In this document: one piece after another, positions 58,215 to 64,000 of the stretch
Layout: each line of letters begins with the position of its first letter
Position numbering within the stretch: position 1 is the first letter of the stretch
Source of the DNA: a bacterium
GTDB taxonomy: Bacteria > Elusimicrobiota > Elusimicrobia > UBA1565 > UBA9628
Reading direction: 5' to 3'
NCBI GenBank assembly: GCA_021799485.1
Contig: JAJZAK010000005.1
Span: 1-64,000 of the forward strand
DNA length: 64,000 bases
Notes under the pieces: model-generated
What the model was told of the DNA's origin: nothing
Database searches by the model: none
The model's input: the letters and a program-made list of their open reading frames with translations, nothing else
Translations under genes and position numbers: made by a program

Positions 58215-58448
58215 ATGGTAACGGCGATCGTGCTGGTAAGGCTTGCGGCCGGGAAGGAAAAGATGACCCTCGCCAAGATTCGCGAGATCAAGGGCGTCTC
58301 TCATATGACGGCGGTTTTCGGGCGGTGGGACTTGGTCCTCGACGTCGAGACGACCGACGTCTCGACCCTTTCCAACGTCGTGGTGCGGGACATCCGGTCC
58401 ACCCCCGGAGTCCTTTCGACCGAGAGCTTGGTCACGACGGCCATCTAA
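58215..58448 (+). CDS. Stand-alone Lrp/AsnC ligand-binding (RAM) domain protein
   Basis: A 77-residue protein that is only the ligand-binding alpha/beta domain of Lrp/AsnC regulators, without the helix-turn-helix. 'TAIVLVRLAAGKEKMTLAKI' and 'VFGRWDLVLDVETTDVSTL' match the domain. Such free domains form octamer-like rings that bind amino acids. It lies 55 bases upstream of oppD on the same strand, so it may sense or modulate peptide/amino-acid uptake. Confidence 0.85.
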   Translation: MVTAIVLVRLAAGKEKMTLAKIREIKGVSHMTAVFGRWDLVLDVETTDVSTLSNVVVRDIRSTPGVLSTESLVTTAI

Positions 58449-58503
58449 ACGGAAGGCGACGCGCAGCCACAGAGGGTCGAAGAAGCCGCTGGCTTAAAAC
58501 GCC

Positions 58504-59502
58504 ATGGAGTCCCTTCTTTCCGTCCGGGGCCTGAGGACGAGCTTTATCCTGGGGGGCCGGCAGCTCCGGGCGGTCGACGGGCTGAGCTACGAACTTCGCC
58601 GCGGCGCGACCACGGCGATCGTCGGCGAGTCCGGCTCGGGAAAATCCGTCCTGGCGCTTTCCATCCTGGGCCTCCTGCCGAAGCCGCAGGCCCGCGTCGT
58701 GGGGGGAGACATCCTTTTCCAAGGCCGAAGCCTCCTCGGTTTGGCGGCAAGCGAGCTCCGCGCCCTGCGGGGCAACCGCATCGCCATGATTTTTCAAGAG
58801 CCCATGACCTCGCTCAATCCGGTGATGACGGTGGGCGATCAGATCGCGGAGGGGGCCGTCGTGCATCAGGGATATTCGAGGGGAAAGGCCATGGCCCGGG
58901 CGCTGCGCCTCCTCGAGCTCGTGGGCATTCCGGACCCCCGGCGACGGCTCAAGGCCTATCCCCACGAGTTCTCGGGCGGCATGCGTCAGCGCGTCATGAT
59001 CGCGATCGCGCTTGCCTGCGACCCGGATCTTCTGATCGCCGACGAGCCGACGACCGCGCTCGACGTCACGATCCAGGCCCAAATCCTGGATCTGCTCCGG
59101 GCAGTCCAGAAGAGATTCCAGATGGGCCTTCTCCTCATCACCCACAACTGGGCCGTTGTCGCGGAGATGGCCGAGGAGGTGGTCGTCATGTACGCCGGGC
59201 GGCAAATGGAGGGAGGAAAACGCTCCGAGATCATCCGGGCGCCCCGGCATCAGTACACGCGGGCGCTCCTGGCCGCTCTCCCGACGCTGACCTCGCGCCG
59301 GGAGCGGCTCGCGGCGATTCCCGGCCTGCCCCCGGACCTGCGCGAGCCTATCGACGGATGCCCCTTCGCCGGGCGCTGCGCCGAGGCTTTCGACCGCTGC
59401 CGGCGGGAGGACCCGCCGCTTTTTCATCTTCCCGGCGGCCGGGTCTCGGCCTGCTGGAAATCGGAGCCCGAGGCGGAATCGTTCAGCCATCGCTATGCCT
59501 GA
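58504..59502 (+). CDS. oppD: Peptide ABC transporter ATP-binding protein OppD/DppD
   Basis: A 332-residue ATPase. Walker A 'GESGSGKSVLALS' is near residue 43, the signature 'FSGGMRQRVMIAIALA' near residue 157 and Walker B 'LLIADEPTTALD' near residue 177. The C-terminal oligopeptide extension 'GCPFAGRCAEAFDRC' carries the Cys residues typical of the OppD/OppF branch, which often bind an Fe-S cluster. It energises import of short peptides. The stop overlaps oppF by 8 bases. Confidence 0.93.
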   Translation: MESLLSVRGLRTSFILGGRQLRAVDGLSYELRRGATTAIVGESGSGKSVLALSILGLLPKPQARVVGGDILFQGRSLLGLAASELRALRGNRIAMIFQEPMTSLNPVMTVGDQIAEGAVVHQGYSRGKAMARALRLLELVGIPDPRRRLKAYPHEFSGGMRQRVMIAIALACDPDLLIADEPTTALDVTIQAQILDLLRAVQKRFQMGLLLITHNWAVVAEMAEEVVVMYAGRQMEGGKRSEIIRAPRHQYTRALLAALPTLTSRRERLAAIPGLPPDLREPIDGCPFAGRCAEAFDRCRREDPPLFHLPGGRVSACWKSEPEAESFSHRYA

Positions 59503-60520
59503 GATAGACTCCGCGCCCCTGCTCGAAGTCCGGGACGTCTCGAAATATTTCACGGTCTCGCGCGGAGGCTTCGGCCCCCGCGCGACGCTCAAGGCCGTCG
59601 ACGGCGCGAGCTTCGCGGTCGGCGCCCAGGAGACCTTCGCCGTCGTCGGGGAGTCGGGCTCGGGAAAGTCCACGCTCGGCCGCCTGATCGCGGCGCTTGA
59701 GCGGCCCACGGGAGGGGATGTTTTATTCGAAGGACGAAGCCTTTGGCGGTTGGGGCGGGGGGAGCTCCGGATGCTGCGCCGTCATATTCAATCGATTTTC
59801 CAGGATCCCTACTCGAGCCTTAATCCCCGCTTCACGGTCCGGGAGATCCTCTCCGAGCCATGGGACATCCACGGCCTCCACCGCGGCCAGGGCGAGCGCC
59901 AACGGGAACTCCGCGCGCTCTGCGACCTCTGCGGGATCGCCCTAAGCGCGCTTGAGCGCTACCCGCACGAGTTCTCGGGCGGGCAAAGGCAGCGCGTCGG
60001 GATCGCGAGGGCGCTCGCCCTCAAGCCGCGCCTGCTCGTGGCGGATGAGCCCGTGAGTTCCTTGGACGTCTCGATCCAGGCGCAGATCGTCAACCTGTTG
60101 AAGGACCTCCAGAGCGAATTCCATCTGGCGATCGTTTTTATCTCCCATGATCTTTCGGTCGTGCGCCAGCTCGCCGACCGGGTGGCGGTGATGTATCTGG
60201 GAAAGATCGTCGAGCTGGCGGGAACGGAGGAGCTCCTGGCCGATCCCCAGCACCCCTATACGGAGGCGCTGCTCTCCGCCATCCCGCTTCCGGACCCGGA
60301 GCCGTCGAGGAGACGGGAGCGCCTGATACTCCCCGGAGATTTGCCGAGCCCCTACGACCCTCCTCCGGGCTGCGGCTTTCATCCCCGCTGCCGCTACGCG
60401 CAGACCTCCTGCCGGACCCAGGTTCCGGAGCTCTCCTTGATCGTCGGCGGGCGCCGAGCCGCCTGTCCCGTGCGGCCGTTCCTCGCCCGATCAAGCCGAG
60501 CCGCCATCGCCGCGCCATGA
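59495..60520 (+). CDS. oppF: Peptide ABC transporter ATP-binding protein OppF/DppF
   Basis: A 341-residue ATPase, partner of the preceding OppD. Walker A is 'GESGSGKSTLGRL', the signature is 'FSGGQRQRVGIARAL' and Walker B is 'LLVADEPVSSLD'. The C-terminal region 'GCGFHPRCRYAQTSC' is the oligopeptide-transporter extension. Starts at ATG 59495 inside the oppD end. The stop overlaps the POT gene by 4 bases. No OppB/OppC permease is seen before the window ends. Confidence 0.93.
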   Translation: MPEIDSAPLLEVRDVSKYFTVSRGGFGPRATLKAVDGASFAVGAQETFAVVGESGSGKSTLGRLIAALERPTGGDVLFEGRSLWRLGRGELRMLRRHIQSIFQDPYSSLNPRFTVREILSEPWDIHGLHRGQGERQRELRALCDLCGIALSALERYPHEFSGGQRQRVGIARALALKPRLLVADEPVSSLDVSIQAQIVNLLKDLQSEFHLAIVFISHDLSVVRQLADRVAVMYLGKIVELAGTEELLADPQHPYTEALLSAIPLPDPEPSRRRERLILPGDLPSPYDPPPGCGFHPRCRYAQTSCRTQVPELSLIVGGRRAACPVRPFLARSSRAAIAAP

Positions 60521-61845
60521 ACGACGTCGAGAGGGCCCCGGCGGATCTCGTTCCCGCGGATCAGCATCCCGCGGGGCTCTATGTCCTGTTTTTCACCGAA
60601 ATGTGGGAGCGCTTCTCGTATTACGGCATGCGCGCCATCCTGGTCTACTACATGATGCGCCAGCTTCTTTTCGCCCAGGCCAAAGCCTCTCAAATCTACG
60701 GCCTCTACACGGGCCTGGTCTATTTCACACCGCTTTTCGGCGGCATCGCGGCTGACCGCTGGCTCGGCCAAAGACGCTCCGTCATCGTTGGCGGCGTGCT
60801 CATGGCCATCGGGGAATTCACCCTCATGTCCCAGCCGATGTTCTACCTCGGGCTGTCGATCCTCATCATCGGGAACGGATTTTTCAAGCCGAACATCTCC
60901 ACGCAGGTGGGAAACCTCTATGCCGCCGGAGACCACCGCCGTGACCGGGCCTTCAGCATCTTTTACGTGGGCATCAACGTGGGCGCCTTGTTGTCGCCGT
61001 TTATTTGCGGGACGCTCGGCGAGAGATACGGCTATCAATGGGGCTTTTTCGCGGCGGGCATCGGCATGATCGCCGGGCTCATTCTTTATCTATGGGGCCA
61101 AAAGCACTTGGCCCCCGATCATCTCATGAAAAGCTCTCGCGCGGCCGAGGCGGCCCCGGAGCCCCTCAGCGCGGAGGATTGGAAGAAGATCGGCGCCCTG
61201 GTGGTGCTTTGCATCCTCAACATCGTTTTTTGGGCCACCTACGAGCAGCAGGGGAACACCCTCGCCTTGTGGGTGCAGGACAACACCGACCGGACCTTTC
61301 ACTTTTTTTCGCGCGCTTGGCGGATGCCGGCCTCATGGTTTCAATCCTTCAACCCAGCCTTCATTTTTCTTTTCACGCCGGCCATCACCTCCTTCTGGGC
61401 CTGGCAGCAAAGCCGCGGCAAAGAGCCCTCCAGCGTCGCCAAGATGGCCGTCGGCTGCATTCTTCTGGGCCTGTCGTTTCTCATCCTTATCCCGTCGGCG
61501 CGCGCGGTCGCCTCGGGCCGCCAGGCGGGCCTCACGCCGCTTGTCTTGTGCTCGGTCGTCATCACGGTCGGCGAGCTCTATCTGTCCCCCGTCGGCCTGT
61601 CCCTGGTCACCAAACTGGCGCCTCCGCGCATGGTCTCCATGCTCATGGGCATGTGGTTCTTGTCGAGCGCTTTCGGCGATTACCTCTGCGGCTACATCGG
61701 CGCCTTCTGGACTCGAATGCCGCATGAGAGCTTCTTTCTGCTGCTCTCGGCCTTGGCGTGCGGAACCGGGCTCGGCATGTTCGCGCTTCTAAAACCCTTG
61801 AAGCGCGCCATCGCCCACGGCCGCGAAGAGCCCGTGGACGTCTGA
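60517..61845 (+). CDS. Proton-dependent oligopeptide (POT/PTR2) transporter
   Basis: A 442-residue membrane protein with about 12-14 spans. The PTR signature 'FFTEMWERFSYYGMRAILVY' in helix I holds the ExxER motif for proton coupling. 'FSIFYVGINVGALLSPF' in helix V region and 'EQQGNTLALW' in helix VII match the family. It imports di- and tripeptides with protons. It lies between oppF and a peptide-binding protein, so secondary and primary uptake systems share one operon. Confidence 0.92.
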   Translation: MNDVERAPADLVPADQHPAGLYVLFFTEMWERFSYYGMRAILVYYMMRQLLFAQAKASQIYGLYTGLVYFTPLFGGIAADRWLGQRRSVIVGGVLMAIGEFTLMSQPMFYLGLSILIIGNGFFKPNISTQVGNLYAAGDHRRDRAFSIFYVGINVGALLSPFICGTLGERYGYQWGFFAAGIGMIAGLILYLWGQKHLAPDHLMKSSRAAEAAPEPLSAEDWKKIGALVVLCILNIVFWATYEQQGNTLALWVQDNTDRTFHFFSRAWRMPASWFQSFNPAFIFLFTPAITSFWAWQQSRGKEPSSVAKMAVGCILLGLSFLILIPSARAVASGRQAGLTPLVLCSVVITVGELYLSPVGLSLVTKLAPPRMVSMLMGMWFLSSAFGDYLCGYIGAFWTRMPHESFFLLLSALACGTGLGMFALLKPLKRAIAHGREEPVDV

Positions 61846-61846
61846 A

Positions 61847-63658
61847 ATGAAACGGCTCCTCCGGGCGAAGCTCATGATGCGACGAATCCTCGCCGCCGCG
61901 CCGGCCGCGGCCGTCCTCGCCGCCGTCGCCGTCCGTTGCCTCGGGGCCCAGCCTCAGCCCCAGGCTCCGGTCCAGGACCGGGACCCCGCGACGTTCTATT
62001 ACGCGGTCTCCGGGCAGGTCGACACCCTCGATCCCGCGTGGGAGTTCGACGGCCTCTCCAACGAGGTCATTTTTCAGATTTATGAGAATCTCATTTCCTA
62101 CGACGGCGAATCCACGGACAAATTCACGCCGTTGTTGAGCTATGCGGTCCCCTCGCAGGCCAATGGCTTCCTTTCTCCCGACGGCCTCCGCTACACCTTC
62201 CCGATCCAAAAAGGCGTGACTTTCCACGACGGATCGCCGTTGACGCCGGAGGACGTGCGCTACTCCTTCCTGCGATTCCTCCTCATGGACCGGTTGAACG
62301 GCCCCTCTTTTCTGCTGCTCAACCCCATCCTAGGCGTCGATTCGACGCTGGGGGCGGACGGGAAGCCCGATCCCTCGCTTTTCGCGAAGGCTCAAAACGC
62401 GATCCAGATCCAGGGAGACTCCGTTGTCTTCACGCTGCCCAAGCCCGTCCCCTACTTTCTCTCCTTGATCGCGAGCGTCTGCCCGGTCGTCTCGAAGCAG
62501 TGGACGATCGCCCATGGCGGCTGGGACGGGCAGGAGAGCACATGGATTCGCTACCGCAATCCCGTCAAGGAATACAGCGCCCTCTACGACAAGCCGAACG
62601 GCACGGGACCTTTCAGGCTCGAGTCTTGGGATAAGGACGCCAACGAGATCGTCATCGCGCGCCATGACAATTATTGGAGGCGGCGCGCGAGACTCTCCCG
62701 CGTCGTCTATCGGACCGTCAACGACGTGTCGCGGCGCCTGAGCCTCCTTCAATCCGGCGACGCCGACGCGATCGTTCTGGAGCGGCAGAACCTCGGCAAG
62801 GCCGCCGCGATCCCCGGGGTCGAGGTGCGCGACGATGAGCCTCTTCTGGAGGTTCACGACGTCTTCATTCCCACCTTCCACGTGGATCCCGTGGCCAACC
62901 ACTACATCGGATCAGGCATCCTGGACGGCCGCGGCATACCGCCCGATTTTTTCGCCGACATCAATGTGCGCAAGGGGTTCGCCCAAGCGTTCGATTATGA
63001 CGCCTATATCGCGAAGGGCTATGGCGGGAAGGCGGAGCGCGCGCGAGGCCCCATCCCCAAGGGCCTTTTCGGCTACAACCCGCTTCAGGGGGTCATCTCC
63101 TACAGCCCGGAGGAGGCGGCGAAGTCCTTCCAGAAGGCTTTGGAGGGGGAGGTCTGGCGTCAGGGCTTTACGGTCACGATCGGCTATGCCCGGGGGTATC
63201 AGGACCGACAGCTCGCGTGCGAGCTGATGAAGCGGGGCGTCGAGGCCCTCAATCCCAAGTTTCACGTCGACGTCGTCGCCATGGCGCCGGACGCTCTCTT
63301 CGAGGCCTTCGTGAGCCGGCGCATGCCGATGATGATTGACCGTTGGGTCATGGATTATCCCGACCCCGCCGACTCGGTGTACCCTTTCCTCGACAGCCAG
63401 GGTTATTACGCCAAGGTGCAGGGCTATTCGAACCCGACGGCGGACCAGTACATCGAGCAGGCCCGCCACGAAGTCCAGATCAGGGATCGAAAGTGGGATT
63501 ATTGGGAAATCCAGGCGATCGCGTGGGAGGACGTCCCCCAGATTTACACCGTTGACAGCTACCACGCCGAGGTCACCCGCTCCTGGGTCAGGGACTGGAA
63601 TTACAACCCCATCATCTTCTACGGCTATCTATATCGGGTCTATAAAGAGGCGCAATGA
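61847..63658 (+). CDS. Extracellular peptide-binding protein, SBP family 5
   Basis: A 603-residue secreted protein (signal peptide to about residue 32). The family 5 start 'VDTLDPAWEFDGLSNEVIFQ' is followed by 'YTFPIQKGVTFHDGSPLTPE', 'GTGPFRLESWDKDANEIVIA' and 'FADINVRKGFAQAFDYDAYI'. It captures peptides for the OppDF importer. The size (about 600) exceeds the average of about 530, mainly through loops. ATG 61847 is 1 base after the POT stop. Confidence 0.92.
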   Translation: MKRLLRAKLMMRRILAAAPAAAVLAAVAVRCLGAQPQPQAPVQDRDPATFYYAVSGQVDTLDPAWEFDGLSNEVIFQIYENLISYDGESTDKFTPLLSYAVPSQANGFLSPDGLRYTFPIQKGVTFHDGSPLTPEDVRYSFLRFLLMDRLNGPSFLLLNPILGVDSTLGADGKPDPSLFAKAQNAIQIQGDSVVFTLPKPVPYFLSLIASVCPVVSKQWTIAHGGWDGQESTWIRYRNPVKEYSALYDKPNGTGPFRLESWDKDANEIVIARHDNYWRRRARLSRVVYRTVNDVSRRLSLLQSGDADAIVLERQNLGKAAAIPGVEVRDDEPLLEVHDVFIPTFHVDPVANHYIGSGILDGRGIPPDFFADINVRKGFAQAFDYDAYIAKGYGGKAERARGPIPKGLFGYNPLQGVISYSPEEAAKSFQKALEGEVWRQGFTVTIGYARGYQDRQLACELMKRGVEALNPKFHVDVVAMAPDALFEAFVSRRMPMMIDRWVMDYPDPADSVYPFLDSQGYYAKVQGYSNPTADQYIEQARHEVQIRDRKWDYWEIQAIAWEDVPQIYTVDSYHAEVTRSWVRDWNYNPIIFYGYLYRVYKEAQ

Positions 63659-63664
63659 ATTTTT

Positions 63665-63716
63665 GGTGACATACCGATTTCTCCACATGGGAGCTGGAAA
63701 TAGGTATGGTGTCACC
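63665..63716. repeat. REP-like intergenic palindrome
   Basis: Left arm 63665-63681 (GGTGACATACCGATTTC) and right arm 63697-63716 (GAAATAGGTATGGTGTCACC) pair with a 3-base bulge and one mismatch around a 15-base loop. It has the GGTGAC/GTCACC ends similar to, but distinct from, the element at 55973. It follows the binding-protein stop. The remaining 63717-63850 holds GC-rich sequence with no gene I can support. Confidence 0.7.
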
Positions 63717-63850
63717 GGTTTCGCCGTTGGCCGTTGAGTCCCGTAGGGGCTCTCCCCGGGAACAAAATGGGCCCTTGAACCGTTATAAAAGGAGAAGCCC
63801 CCCTCGTGGCGCCCTCGGGGGCCGACTGCTAGAATCAAGGAGACGGAGAG

Positions 63851-63975
63851 ATGCTCGAGAAAGACGCCATGCAAATTCTGTGGAGGGTCGATTCGAGCGC
63901 CTGGAGCGCCATCTGTTCGAGGGTTTCGCCTTCCTGGCGGCCCTGATCGCGATTTTCCGCTTCGTTCGTTTTTAA
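63851..63975 (+). pseudogene. Short gene, possibly frameshifted, with a membrane span
   Basis: ATG 63851 has AAGGAGA at 63837-63843 and TAGAAT at 63830-63835, but its frame ends after 31 residues. A one-base shift near 63880 would join it to a frame with a clear membrane span ('HLFEGFAFLAALIAIFRFVR') that ends at TAA 63973-63975. Alternatively the second frame starts at GTG 63880. Either a frameshift mutation, a sequence error or two unrelated frames could explain this. Confidence 0.3.
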
Positions 63976-64000
63976 TGCGCAATCCGGGAAAGCCCTTCGA
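63975..64000 (+). CDS. Possible start of the next gene (partial)
   Basis: ATG 63975-63977 overlaps the preceding TAA (TAATG), a typical coupling arrangement. Only about 8 residues ('MRNPGKPF') are visible, so no function can be given. An OppB/OppC permease would fit the operon but this cannot be seen. Confidence 0.25.

Noticed and set aside
1-64000. CRISPR array, rRNA operon or complete insertion sequence
   Set aside because: No regularly spaced repeats, no rRNA-like stretch and no transposase frame were found on either strand.

Overview
This 64 kb window is a contiguous, gene-dense, high-GC stretch of a diderm (outer-membrane) bacterial chromosome. Evidence for an outer membrane includes a Kdo transferase, a lipid-A-type acyltransferase family protein, a TolC-type outer-membrane factor and lipoproteins. 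The long IspG with a large insert, a membrane pyrophosphatase joined to sec genes, a DUF3536-type GH57 protein and several ankyrin proteins recall Elusimicrobiota or a neighbouring uncultured phylum. That placement is inference from gene style. Only one RNA gene is seen (tRNA-Trp). There is no rRNA, CRISPR array, integrase or complete insertion sequence.

Layout. 1-2292: translation block with the end of tuf, rpmG, tRNA-Trp, secE, nusG, rplK and rplA; the usual rplJ-rplL-rpoB continuation is absent. 2295-4797: copper/thiol/metal genes (Sco1, CusF-like, NiCoT-like, DsbA-like). 4879-9509: a long ispG, then an islet of about 2.5 kb bounded by two copies of the last 119 bp of ispG. The islet carries an FGE-domain fragment, a secreted ankyrin-caspase protein and gene remnants. 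9624-12158: two membrane proteins. 12084-16337: a permease, ATPase, adaptor and outer-membrane-factor export operon on the minus strand. 16423-22783: MFS transporter, DUF1460 protein, GH57 protein, AI-2E-type permease, alcohol dehydrogenase and an SseB-like protein. 22780-33107: one long minus-strand run in transcription order hppA, yajC, secD, secF, a possible MetH-activation-like protein, DUF374 acyltransferase, waaA and an M16 protease, i.e. energy supply, protein export and envelope assembly. 33254-36770: a PurS-PurL-PurQ-like operon. 36775-40447: PAS histidine kinase, an unknown protein and ahcY. 40555-44227: a second ankyrin-caspase locus. 44301-50976: DoxX, DksA-like, GYF_2 and CBM48 membrane proteins, small DNA-binding and repeat proteins, a FolD-like protein and HtpX. 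51011-58448: acyl-CoA carboxylase beta subunit, response regulator, ClpB, DUF192 lipoprotein, TIM-barrel protein and a stand-alone Lrp ligand domain. 58504-64000: peptide uptake genes (OppD, OppF, a POT carrier, a binding protein).

The best candidate for an undescribed system is the PurS-PurL-PurQ-like operon at 33254-36770. All three proteins align with FGAM synthase subunits, but the PurQ nucleophilic cysteine is a glycine and the PurL substrate and ATP motifs are eroded, while all three reading frames are intact and overlap tightly. The FolD homologue at 49146 also has three of four catalytic positions replaced. Two further systems stand out: the pair of secreted ankyrin-caspase loci (one inserted at the 3' end of ispG, one in a three-gene operon with a 44-residue protein), and a set of promoters whose -10 box lies 6-8 bases before the start codon, implying leaderless mRNAs.

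Limits: all assignments come from reading motifs by eye. No database or structure search was possible. Start sites are often uncertain in this high-GC sequence.
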